From assembly GCF_964355755.1 (NCBI RefSeq), contig NC_092675.1, positions 16,753,312-16,817,311 of the forward strand: a stretch of DNA of 64,000 bases. The letters are read 5' to 3'. Below are positions 1 through 13,400 of this stretch, in pieces; positions within the stretch are counted from its first letter, which is position 1, and every line of letters starts with the position of its first letter. The notes below the pieces were generated by a model that saw nothing but the letters and a program-made list of their open reading frames with translations, did not search any database and had not been told where the DNA came from. The translations under genes were made by a program, and so were the position numbers. The stretch is from Antedon mediterranea. Taxonomy: Eukaryota > Echinodermata > Crinoidea > Comatulida > Antedonidae.

Positions 1-21
1 TAAATAAAACAATAGAAAAAG

Positions 22-141
22 CTAATCCTAAATGACGTGAATTAACACGTGACATCTAAATGCTCTATAATTGGTTGCCTGTCACGGTACATATAAGTAG
101 AACAGTTGTTACGTACAATCGTTGTACGTATAGCCAGTCCC
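22..141 (+). repeat. Dispersed repeat, copy 1 (pair with 37591-37717)
   Basis: About 120 bp starting TAATCCTAAATGACGTGAAT and ending near GTACGTATAGCCAGTCC recurs in the same orientation at 37591-37717 with few changes. It includes a partly palindromic GTACGTATA region. The family is not recognised; no coding potential. Confidence 0.75.
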
Positions 142-220
142 TATCACATCATCATGTCCATATATGGGCACATCACATTTTTTTTCGCATAAAGTTTGAA
201 AGTGTAGACAGAGCTTTACT
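142..220 (+). mobile_element. MITE family A, single arm
   Basis: Contains the diagnostic core GGGCACATCACATTTTTTT followed by the terminal motif AGTGTAGACAGAGCTTTA. The opposite arm is missing. Full or partial relatives lie at 2051-2262, 11792-11921, 35535-35592, 49080-49271 and 53463-53760. Confidence 0.6.
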
Positions 221-1364
221 GAAAACATTGATATATAGTAATATTATAATAGTACGAATAGTATGTCTTAATGCAGTATATAACACAGATAAAAGGTTTG
301 ACATAAGCAGTGTCCTTTTTAATCATATATACCTGTACATATAGTATACCTAAATCAACAACAAAATGTGGGTTTTTGACAATGGTCTGATGCCGTGTGT
401 GCATATGTTTTGTAATTATCCTATAATATAACAGAAGCATGTTTATTAAAATATAAGAAGGAAATTTGCCTTCGGAAAAAAATTGTCCAAAATACTAAGT
501 TTCATCAAAAAGTGGGTTGAAATTTGCTGTCAAAAACTCCTGAGCTGTAGCTCAGGTTTGTTTTTTTATTGCAATATCACCCAAAATATTTAAAGAATTC
601 AATAATTACTCTAAATATACAGTATGTGCATTTTACTTCCAACTTTTACCACGTTTATGCAAACCATACTCATTTACTTCATTTAAATACATGTGAATGT
701 CTAGTTATTTTATTTGAATATCACCCATTGAATACTAGGACAGGTTGTGTGACTGTTGCATTCATTAATTACAGGTTTATTGGCGAGCGAGCTCTAGCAT
801 GACTATTTGAACCATGTATATAATGCATGAGTAATGCTACTGAATTCCACACCTTCAATGTCTAATATCCCATTCTATAAATATCGTAATCAGGTAGATA
901 CTTGTAATGTAATAAGGAAAGACAAATTTAAAGACAATATGCAACAAATTGTCACATAAATTATTTTAATATATATACATTCTCATTCTCAGCAAATTTT
1001 ATGAACAGAAGTAATGACTATATTTGCATTATTATGGAAATATAAAAAATATTAAATAGAAACTAAAATGTATTAAATCATTTTAATGGCAATCAGATAC
1101 TGTATATACATTATTATGAAATTCATTTCACTATGCCTCTAATTTTGCACTTTAATTTGAAAAAGATTGGTTTGAATTTTATCATTTCAAACATTGTTTA
1201 TACAAACATTACCTTGCAGAACAAACTAAAAATTTGGAATGAATGTGGGAGTTGAATCAGCTTGTAGAATTTTGTTTTGGATGGATTTTACTTTTGAAAT
1301 ATATTGTTTTGCATTTTATCATTTCAAACAATGCTTTATATATACAAACATTACTAATTTAATA

Positions 1365-1370
1365 TTTATT
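1365..1370 (-). terminator. Candidate DNAI3 poly(A) signal AATAAA
   Basis: AATAAA on the minus strand, about 80 nt beyond the DNAI3 stop codon; a plausible cleavage/polyadenylation signal by position only. Confidence 0.45.
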
Positions 1371-1448
1371 GTACAATCTCTTGAAATAAAAGCTACACAA
1401 TAATGTTTATAGGTTGACTTTCCCAATATTCTGTCAAGGCTTTGACAG

Positions 1449-4400
1449 CTAAGTGTCTGGTAATGGCTCTTCAGGCTCTTGCCAAAGACCAAGCTCTTGA
1501 AGGAACTTCTTCTCTTCCTCCTTGTAGTCTAAATACTCCATTCTCTGTCTGTTTTCTACCTCTTCATTCGAAGGTTCAATTGGCTTCACAAGCTAAAAAT
1601 AGAATTAATCACTTGTTTATTCAAATTACACTGAGAAGACAGAAACATGCAAAATTATAACAACAGAACACAGAGAAGGTTAAAATACCCACTTTCAATC
1701 ATAATATTAATAATTAAAAATCATAATTATATGGTAAGTATTAATAGAGCTGGTAATGCTTACATTAAAGTTTTTAATGAAACGATAAACATCTAGAGGT
1801 GTTATGCATTCTATTTGAAACCAGTAAGTTGACAATAAATACCTTCTTTTCTGCCTCTTCAGCATCTATCCTTCTCTTGTCCTGAATTCTAAATTCTTGC
1901 CGGGTCTGCACATACGCCAGCCGCTTAACTTCACGCTCTAAGTAGTTCAGTGTGCTATTCATCTGAAAATAAAAATAAGTATGGATATTATTTGCTGTGA
2001 ATACAGTTAGCGGTGATATTGGCATGCTGAAAACATTTGTCACTTTGAGTAAAGCTCTATCTAAACTTTATGTGACAAAAAAAATGTGATGTGCCCATAA
2101 TAATATGGTAGTAATATGCCCATATATATGATAGTAATATGACATTATCATGTCTATAATAATATGGTGGTAATATGCCCAAATATGATATTATCATGTC
2201 CATATATGAGCACATCACATTTTTTTGTCACATACAGTTTGATAGTGTAGACTTAGCTTTAAGGCTGATGTACCACAGTACTAATAGGGTACATACCTCT
2301 CCTGACGGAGCATGTCGTAATGTCCATGGTACTTCAAGGATGTGTAAAGTTCCTACACTGTCTGCAACACCAAGTAACTGTTGTTTGCCTAAAAAGCAAA
2401 AATGAAAATATGTTATCATCTACAAAAGATTAAGTAAATAAACATAATTTGCATTTTAGATACCACACAAGTTACGTGTTATATTGTATAGTGATAAGGT
2501 TATATAATTACTGTTAAACTAGAGAGAAAACTAGGCAACAGAAAATTCCTGCTAATTGGCAGGGATTTAAATTGAATGCACTATCTATCTGTTTAAAACC
2601 TTGTTGACAGAGATACAAGGTTCTCAACACAAGGGCAGCATGACTTGGGATATAATAATAAGAGTTGACATACTGTTGACAATCCATGGAAATATAGCTG
2701 TAATTGATGCTGCGGAGATGTTTTGTGACAGAGATGGTTCATGCGTTCTATCCAAAAGATCCCAAACATCAATGTTTCCATCAGCTCTGGCAATGTAGAA
2801 CACACAAGGTCTGGTTGGTGACCAATATCCTGCTGTCAGTTTCTTTGCATGAGCTGCTGAGCATAGCAATGGCTGACTCTGAAAAATATTGAAAAAGAAA
2901 TTTGAATCGGATATTTGTGTAATTTATTGCAATGTCTGTGGTATGTCACTATCAAAAATATTCTTCAATGTACAGTACAATTATTGTTAAAAATATAAAT
3001 AGTAAATTTCTTAAACTTGAAAGTTTCATCTTACTGTCTCTCCTTCTTTCCATATGGAGAAGTTCCATCCTCCTACAACAAGGAAATATTCCTTGAAAAA
3101 TGGTGACCTCTGGAGTGTAGTGATATTTTGGTCATGGAACAGTTTAGCAAAATCAGGCTTAGGGGCTGTAAACATAAAAGTAAATAAAGATAAGATATTT
3201 TAAAATTACTATAAACCTGGACTTTGACAAGTCACACGATCAGCTATTAGACAGATGAAGTTCAATATCGACAGTTTGGACACAAAAATGTGTGCAACAA
3301 GTCGCATTATCGAATAGTAAAAGTTACAAATACTCACGTTGGAGTCTTCCAGAATCTACATCTTTTTCCAACTTCCAGTCAGCATATACTAATTCTCCAT
3401 CCTATGAAATAACAATAATAAAACGTCATAGATGAACTTTTAAGAAGAGGCAAATAATGATTCAATGTTTTGATCTTTATTAGATCATCATCAGGAATGA
3501 CAATAATCAAATGTCTATTCAGATCTTAAAGTCTGTATACATTTGATTCAGTTATGGAATTCAATGTTAGTGATACTTTATCAAGTTTGGTGCAGAAACA
3601 ACAACAATTTTATAAAAATTGACTAAAAAACATTCTTCACTTTCTTTTAAATTGTATTGAGTGTTTGCAAACATGTTAATACTGTAAGATGTACCTCAGT
3701 GCCAATGAAAAATTTGGTTGTTACGCCCTCTAGTGGTTTCTTCTCTTTAGCTGATCCTCCTCTCATTGATGATCCAAGGCCACCAACACTCTCTCTCTTT
3801 TCTAAATCTTGCTTTGACTGCTTGTCCACTACCAAAACAAAGGAAATTACCATTCACATTTAAGAAACTGATATAAAATAAATATATCAGAGTTTGCTTT
3901 GAACAAGTCTGGTAGAGGTTTATGGTTATATCCAAGGAAGAGAAAAAATGTAACTTTACTATTCCCTGGTTATGAGTTAGATCATATGTTTGTCAGATCA
4001 TGCATAGAACATATGTGTGGTCTACATGACAGGGGTTCACTGTAGCTTCTTAAAAGTGGTGGTAACTTTATAATCATAATTTATATCATGAAGTAAAGTA
4101 CTTCATGTTTGTATACACACATTTGGCCATACCAGGTAAGTACCAGGTAATAGCAAGTTACATTTGTATATGTCGTGATTGTCTATGGTGACAAATAGTA
4201 TGGTAATAAAGTTGCTTACAAATAGTTCTGTCTCCCTGTCTCTCTTGAATACTGATGCATGTTACAGCATATTCACCATTCCCTTCAATGCGGCCTATTG
4301 GGATCTGTGTTTTCAATACAGAAGCAGCAATGACAACATTGAACAAATTATTTATTTTACAGTTTCATGTATCAAAAAAGAGAAGTCTTTTTTATATACT

Positions 4401-7400
4401 GATATTATATTTTGTGGCAGTACCATGAGTATACAGTATAATTTATACAATATTTATTTTGTTAACAATGTAACTAATTGTAGTAATATATTGAACAGTT
4501 AAACCTCCCCCCTATGTAATCTACGGACATTTATAAAAAAGCCTGTTTGTTAATACTATGCATTAGGTCTGTTTTCACACTGTGTGATTAAAGATGTTTA
4601 AAATGTATATTTTTAAACTACCTTAATAACAGGTTTCCATGTTAAATCAATGTGTTTGAATGTTGACGGAACACCAAGAGGTCCGTTTGATTTATTATCA
4701 TCAACAGATGGTGCTTGTCCCTTAGGTGGTCTTGTATCCCATACTGCAACGGTACTAAATTATAATAATAACAATCATTAATAATTAGACTGGGTGCCGA
4801 GAGAATTTATTCATGTGAAAATCCACAAAAGGTTTGATGGGCTGATTATGTAGATAGCTAAGATTCAATAATCAATATTGCTGCCGGGTCCTATCCTGTA
4901 AATTTAATAATAAATTAGTAAATAAAAAGCCACAGGAATAAAAGTTATTGGACATCGTCCCCATATGTGTATACAGTGTTAAAACAGCAATGATAGCAAC
5001 TTTATCCTGTAACCTGCCCAAGACAGTCGCCCAAGTGATGACCAAGAAATGGTGTTATTCATTCATGTCAATTCCTTTTGCATTGTAACTGTCACACATT
5101 GGCAGCAACTTTATCATGTAAGTTGGCCCAGACAGTGTCCCAAAAAATTCTGATTTGCCCCTTACAAGATTTAATAACCAAAGAGTCACACGGCTAGTTC
5201 ATTTAGCATTGTAATAATACCCTAGGCTTTGGGATATACGAACATACTCACGACCAACTTTATCTTGTTAGTTGCTCCAGACAGTAGCCCAAAAATGCCT
5301 GTTGGGCCCTACAAGGTTTAATCATGCGAAAACCATATGTCAAAATCCCTTTTACATTGTAATTAATACCCTTTGGGATATACCTAATACCATTGAAAGC
5401 AACTTTATCATGTAAGTTGCCCCAGACAGTATCCCAAAAATGTCCAATTCCGGGCCCCTACAAGATTTAATAAATCAAAGACAATGGCTAATTCTTTTTC
5501 TTAACTATTACACATTGAGGTGGAGGTCAGGACGTTCAAAGTCATGGGTTGACCGGGATAAAAACATTAATTGGACAACATAAAAGTATATCATCTAACT
5601 GAAGACCGACGTACTTGACGATCCATCATTGCATTTTCGAGGAGCCGTCAGACATGGCTGACATATATCGATATATTTTGCCAAGAAAAAATGTTTACCG
5701 TGCCTCATTTATGTCATGTAATGCTCCAAATCCTTAAATCTGGTATATTGCATGCAATTATTTTAAAATATCATTTTAATTGGCTTTCTATATACTGTAT
5801 AGATATAGTTGAAATCACTAGAACGTATATAAAAACCTATTAAATTAAAAGATACCTCGTTTTGTGCATTCAACACGACCACAAGGAACGTGAAGCAAAC
5901 ACTTGCTGCGAGTACGAGTTGGAATATTCAACTTAAACAAAGCAACAAGAGGATAATCATAAACGGAATTGAATGAGTTGTATAAAAAAACCATATCAAA
6001 AACAACTCTACGATTTTTAAGAGAAATAAGAGAAACATCAAAATTAGGACAAGTGCGAGTAAGGAATCTAATGGTATATGGCATATGGTATTAAGTTTTT
6101 TTACAGAGAATGTTACCTTCACTAAACGTTTCGAGAGTGAAAGAAAATGGTATAAATGAAATTGAGTGGTTTTTTTTATCGTGATCAAAATACCATTTTA
6201 AACTGAAAAATAAATGTATGATATACACTTGATCATATATAACTTTTATTCTTTTGATATTCAAATAGTCTTGAAAAGAAGCCCATATTATCTTGAAAAA
6301 AGCCCAGTGTGCTTCTTAATCAATCAATACTGTAGTTTCAAAATACAGAATACCTTTTAAAAACAAAAATAAACTAGAATTTAATAGTCACTTTGGAAGT
6401 CGTCCATTCACATGCTTAAATCTTTGTTATAGTAGATGTTTGGTTACTGTCTGGGGGAAAACATTGCTGCTGGCTCACATGTGTTTTTTATATCTCAATG
6501 GTATTTTCGTATATCCCAAGGGTAATAATTACAATGCAAGAAAAAAAAATAGCTGTGTGGTTAAATCTTGTAGTGGCTGAGGAATATAATTTGTAGGCTA
6601 CTCTCTTGGGCAACGTACAGAATAAAGTTGCCGTCAATGGTATTTTTGTATATCCACTGCAATGGAAAGTTATACAATATGCCATGTGGCTCGTCGAGTT
6701 ATTAAATTTTGTAGGGGTCGGAATCGGAAATTGTTGGCCTACTATCTGGGGCAACTTAGAGGATAAATAAAAAGGTATTCGAAATTAGCCTAAATCACAA
6801 ACAGCATTAAGACACACACAACAAATATATATATATTTTCCATGAGAAATCTTATGTAGGAGAATTTTACAGTAGGCGGAGATATGCACTCTCGGAGTGG
6901 CTTTCTAGTTTTACATGTATTACTGCAGTACATATTAGTATAAATTTTGTACCTTGCTATACCTACTGCAGTATGTACCTTGCCACTTTTATTATATATG
7001 TTTATCATTTAATTTATTTTTTTCACTTACCCATCTGTAGAAGCAGTGAGAATTTGGCAGCATGTCTGTTGTCTATTTTCACATATAACTCCCATTCTTG
7101 TAAACTACAGAATAAAAAATTACTCCTGATTGTGAACATGTTCTGTATTGTTTACCCAGTATATTTTTTAAAGATTTCTTAATTCTAACCAATTTGTAAC
7201 CAACAATTTCATATCTAGACATTTGTTGGTGCATATTCCTTTTGAATTTAGAGAACAATATTCTCTGTACTATATTCTAAATTGTTTCAGTTTCATTGTT
7301 CTCTAATCTCACCATATCTTTATTTTTATTTATTGCACATAAAAACCAAGTTACAATTTGAAACAGAAAAATAGAAATCATCACAAAGTCAAAAAAAAAA

Positions 7401-10400
7401 AAGGCAAAACAAACTGCAATAAACATTTTGAAGGCTGATTGAAGGAAAGATGGTCAAATGATAAAGATTTGATCATATGATAACAATTATCTGTCATTTG
7501 TACCTTTTTTGAGGCATGAAATATATGCAAACAACCAAATTTGTGCAAACATGGCACACCCAAATGTGCAATTCTGTAAAAATGTATAATCCACTAATGT
7601 GCCAACATCTTCAAATGTAAAAATGTTCAGGGCTCAACATACCTCAATATGATCTGGTACCCATTGAATATCTGCAACGGCTGTCTTGTGGCTATGTTCA
7701 ATAGCTGATACTGCACAATAACGAATAATAGGAGTTTTATCTGAATTTTCATCTTCAAAACCAGGCTACAAAATTATAAAAGTAATGATTATTAAAAATG
7801 TGTGTCTTAATTTTATCCATTTGAAAATCAAATCAGTGTGGTGCTGGGAAAATCCTCCCAACAATCCACTCACTAAACTTTAAAAGCCTACAATATGAGA
7901 CCATATGTTTGTAACTGTTTATAGTTTTCTTTTATAACAATACTTGTTTTAAGCCTCTATTAAATTCTAACTTTCTTGTAATCTGATGACCTACAGATTG
8001 GATGCAGGCTCTGATCTATACCTATCTCCATTTCGTATTTATTTACATTCTGTCTGCACTAATTGTTTCCCAAATAAAATAAATTATTTACCAAACTAGT
8101 CATCGTGTTCTTTTTGGGTTGCTTGCCTCGCTGACTGTTCTTGAGACGTTCTACATGCTTTGATATATCCCACATGACAACCTGACCATTTATACAACCT
8201 CCAGTAATCACATTCGGGTCAGATGGATTGAATTTGAAACAGAAAATGTCATCTGGAGCTTCCAATAAAATCTAGAAAACGAGTGAGTAATACAATGGTT
8301 AATTTATTGAATTGAATTTTATATTTATATTTATACTGGGTAACCTCTTCAGTCAAAGACTGGTCTCCCTGAGGGCCCAGTTGGTGATCAGTGGCTATGA
8401 TGTACTAATACACCGGGGTAACCCCCTACTCGTCTCGAAACATGTACTAGGTTCTTTAAAGTGCACACAAGCTAGATGTGTACACTGGACCTACGGTTTA
8501 TAGTCCTTATCCGAGAAGACTCGTTCTGCCACCAGAACCATGGAGTGAGTGAGATGTGATCATCTCTATGTATTCACCACAAACTTTCAAATACAAACTT
8601 TCCACATACCAGTTCAATTTGTGAAACAACAGGGTACACTATAAGTTTCTGTAATAGTATAAACTCAGAAAAGAGTGAGGCAAGCCATTAGGATTCCTAA
8701 ATTTCGAATTTAATTTGTTCATCTTGAACAGATAAAACTGATGAACAAATAAAGTGCCAAGATCAAGTCAGCTGCGATGAGGGTCAGGGCAGATACATTC
8801 AAGTATACCAACTATCTATTTATTATTGATAAAAATGGAGGATTGCTCACACCCGTTAAATAACGAATATGTAGTTAAAAAACCCGAATTAAAATGCAAT
8901 ACTACTCGATGTAGGAAATCATTTGTCCACAACTTAACACATGTCTCCGACTCAACATTTCAAAGATTATTATGTATTTTATCCCTCTAGTAACTATGTA
9001 ATTTTTATATAACTATTGTATTGATTTTTATTACTGCTATATTTTCTGTATAGTGTGTGTAATTAAGCATCAAGGAAAACAAATTTCATGTTTGTCTTGT
9101 TGTGGTCATGACAATCAAGATTTATCTTATCTTATTCTCTTTGATAAAACGTTTATTTTAAAGTGCACATAATGCTTTCTTTCTACAATTACCTGTGGGT
9201 GGATGGGATCACTAAAGCTCCAGATGAGGATTAATGAGGGCGCCATAAGCACCTTTGATGCATTATCGATACGTTCATCAAACAGCATTCTCTCGGCGCA
9301 TGCCACAGCTATCACACCTTTGAATGTTGGATGCCATTCAACTGATGTAATAGTCTTTTCTTTGCTGAACTGCATATCTGTAAAAGACTGGTATTCCTAA
9401 GAAAAAACAAAAATGCAACATTTAGTGATTGTTTCCTGCAGACTCAAGACTCCAACTTTGGCAAGAACAGTTTTCTAGAAAGTTTGCTAGTTTGCTGAGA
9501 AGGTAGGCTGTGCACCTTCTTGACAAACTAGTTTGCTGAGAAGGTAGGCTGTGCACCTTCTTGACAAACTAGTTTGCTGAGAAGGTAGGCTGTGCACCTT
9601 CTTGACAAACTAGTTTGCTGAGAAGGTAGGCTGTGCACCTTCTTGACAAACTAGTTTGCTGAGAAGGTAGGCTGTGCACCTTCTTGACAAACTAGTTTGC
9701 TGAGAAGGTAGGCTGTGCACCTTCTTGACAAGCTAGTTTGCTGAGAAGGTAGGCTGTGCACCTTCTTGACAAACTAGTTTGCTGAGAAGGTAGGCTGTGC
9801 ACCTTATTGACAAACTAGTTTGCTGAGAAGGTAGGCTGTGCACCTTCTTGACAAACTAGTTTGCTGAGAAGGTAGGCTGTGCACCTTCTTGACAAACTAG
9901 TTTGCTGAGAAGGTAGGCTGTGCACCTTCTTGACAAACTAGTTTGCTGAGAAGGTAGGCTGTGCACCTTATTGACAAACTAGTTTGCTGAGAAGGTAGGC
10001 TGTGCACCTTCTTGACAAACTAGTTTGCTGAGAAGGTAGGCTGTGCACCTTATTGACAAACTAGTTTGCTGAGAAGGTAGGCTGTGCACCTTATTGACAA
10101 ACTAGTTTGCTGAGAAGATAGGCTGTGCACCTTCTTGACAAACTAGTTTGCTGAGAAGGTAGGCTGTGCACCTTCTTGACAAACTAGTTTGCTGAGAAGG
10201 TATAGGCTGTGCACCTTATTGACAAACTAGTTTGCTGATAAGGTAGGCTGTGCATCTTCTTGACAAACTAGTTTGCTGAGAAGGTAGGCTGTGCATCTTC
10301 TTGACAAACTAGTTTGCTGAGAAGGTAGGCTGTGCACCTTATTGACAAACTAGTTTGCTGAGAAGGTATAGGCTGTGCACCTTCTTGACAAACTAGTTTG

Positions 10401-13400
10401 CTGAGAAGGCAGGCTGTGCACCTTCTGGATAAACTAGTTTGCTGAGAAGGTAGACTGTGCACCTTCTTGACAAACTAGTTTGCTGAGAAGGTAGGCTGTG
10501 CACCTTCTTGATAAACTAGTTTGCTGAGAGCTGTGCATCTTCTTGAAAAACTAGTTTGCTGAGAAGGTAGGCTGTGCACCTTCTTGACAAACTAGTTTGC
10601 TGAGAAGGTAGGCTGTGCACCTTATTGATAAATTAGTTTGCTGAGAAGGTAGGCTGTGCACCTTCTTGATAAACTAGTTTGCTGAGAAGGTAGGCTGTGC
10701 ACCTTATTGACAAACTAGTTTGCTGAGAAGGTAGGCTGTGCACCTTCTTGATAAACTAGTTTGCTGAGAAGGTAGGCTGTGCATCTTCTTGACAAACTAG
10801 TTTGCTGAGAAGGTAGGCTGTGCACCTTCTTGATAAACTAGTTTGCTGATAGCTGTGCATCTTCTTGAAAAACTAGTTTGCTGAGAAGGTAGGCTGTGCA
10901 CCTTCTTGACAAACTAGTTTGCTGAGAAGGTATAGGCTGTGCACCTTATTGACAAACTAGTTTGCTGAGAAGGTAGGCTGTGCATCTTCTTGACAAACTA
11001 GTTTGCTGAGAAGGTAGGCTGTGCACTTTCTTGACAAACTAGTTTGCTGCAGTTCAAAAACTTAATGAATCAAATAACAGCCATAGCTATGGAATTTGAA
11101 ATGGACGAACACTAACTTTCAAATGATTATCAGACTTGCTTCCAAACGAGCTGTCTTCATCGGCCAATGCTGTCCAGTCATCATAAAACACATCCATAAT
11201 CTCATTTTGCTGTAGTGCCAATTGAAATCTAAATATAAACATCCATGGCAGACAAATGATTTAGGAAGGTTCCATTGAATCAAAGGTAACATGATTGAGT
11301 GATGTGAAATTTAAATTTCTAGGCCAATGTTGCAACAACCTATTTTCCAGATGATTGTTGGTCTATGTTTCACAAATTTAATCAGCAGCTACTGAACAAA
11401 GCAAGCAGACTACTTACCTAGGAGTTGTATTCTCTATAAAATTCTTTAACTGTTGTGATTGCAGATGCTTGTTCTTTTCTTCTTCATTAAATTCTCTTGG
11501 TGCATATTGGGTAGACTTGTTACACGGATGTTTCCTGACAGCCAACAAATATAATAGAGAACTTATTCTAATATATCATACATCGGGAGAGGTTAGGCAA
11601 AGAGTTTTAGATACAGGAATAACAGAGTGACCAGGAGAATATTTTTTAAAAATGATTTGGTCCCTAACTTTTATTCAAAATAAATTAGGTTAATAGTTTA
11701 ATTTCTGTTGAATACAACATATTACATGTGTCCATTGATTAATTTTATAATTAAAAAAATATGCATTTTGCTTTAATATCACATAATTAAGCCTTGTCTA
11801 CACTATACAACTGTAATGTACCCATATATAGACATGATAATGACATATCATTACCATGTTTGGGCATATCACTTCCACACTTTTTTGTCAAACTAGTTTG
11901 ATAGTGTAGACAGAGCTTTATATATTATTGCCAATGTAATATAAGAAACTTAAATATGCTATTTTAGAATACTGTACTGTACATTTACCATTCAGTTTGA
12001 GATCCATTATCTGTTGTTTCACTAATCGCTTGAACAGATTTATTTAGTTCCATTCTCTTGACACTAAAGTTCTTGTCTTCATAAGCTACACATTCAATGT
12101 AACCATCCTTAGCATCATCAGGACCTCTGTCAGAGAATTGAACTGGTGCTCCAAATTCATGACGTACACGCTTAAGAGTGAAAGATATCTAAAAGAAATA
12201 GGAGATAAATCAGATGATGGAGATGATTACAGAAATTATAAGAAATAGTAGGAATCTGGTTATCAACATTTGAAGAGAAGAGGTAATAATATACACAATA
12301 AAAGAATGGTCGTAATATTTTCCAATTTTAGTTTTTTTGTCTACCTTTTTTCGTGTTTCTTCAATTGACTCCTCTTTAATTTCTTTTTCACTGCCCTGTG
12401 AGACCCATTCCTTAGGTTCTGGTGGCACATATGTGTAAACTGTTAAATCAACCTCTTCTTCCTCTGCTTGTCGTTGTCCTTCTTCCCTCTCTCCATCTTC
12501 ACCTTCAACCTGTTCTGCTGTCGGTGGCTATGAAAACAAAACACACATGCATTGACTTTAATAAATTACAAAAATAACATGTTGAAAGTTTGTGAAATTT
12601 GAATTTGATACAGTACATACTGTCCATATAGGGTTTGTTTACTAACCAAACTAATATACTGTCAAATCTCATCTTTTTTTTTCCAATTTTGAATTGCCTT
12701 TAGTATATACAGTATACTATATATATATAAACACAAGAGGCAAAGAACATTAATTCTAAACCGCCCGGTGATATACTGAAATTTAATTAATTAATTTGAA
12801 ACGATAAAGATGAGGAAATCTGTGAGAATGAGAAAAAGTCGCCCCAACCGCCTGCTTGATATGCAGATGTCCTAACCATTAGACCACTGGGGCTTTCATG
12901 GTATTGTTCGAACTCGATTGGATAACGACTCTTTAACATTCTCGGCGTGGTACGGCGGAACAGCACTAGTCCTCAGTTGTACGCACGCGCAACAGAGATC
13001 AAATTGATACGCCCTCATCTTTCAGTATTTTTATTCATGAGGCGGGATCTCCGAAGAGATACTTTTATATATATAAACACAAGAGGCAAAGAACCTTAAT
13101 TCTAAACCGCCCGTTGATATACTGAAATTTAATTAATTAATTTGAAACGATAAATATATATACAGTATACTGTATATTATACTATACTATGTAAATACTG
13201 TATATATACTGTATATATGTAAACTGTATATCTTTGATATTAACTTTCTTTTTTTCCAGTCCGTTACGCTAAAGGCAGCCCTTGTCTTTTTTTATATTCT
13301 CAACTTTGTCTAAGTAATCTCACTTATGTTGCCCAAAAGCGCTGCAAATTTTTCTGGCTGATTTACTTTATTGTATTGTTTTAGCTTTTTGCTTATTTTA

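Larger units (their letters stand above)
1..1364. other. Spacer downstream of DNAI3
   Basis: AT-rich DNA with no gene I can support; the short open frames have no recognisable domain. It holds one copy of a dispersed repeat (22-141), half of a MITE (142-220), and otherwise unassigned sequence. Confidence 0.5.

Noticed and set aside
9488-11050. CRISPR-like array
   Set aside because: Repeats are contiguous with no unique spacers, and the genome is eukaryotic; it is a satellite.
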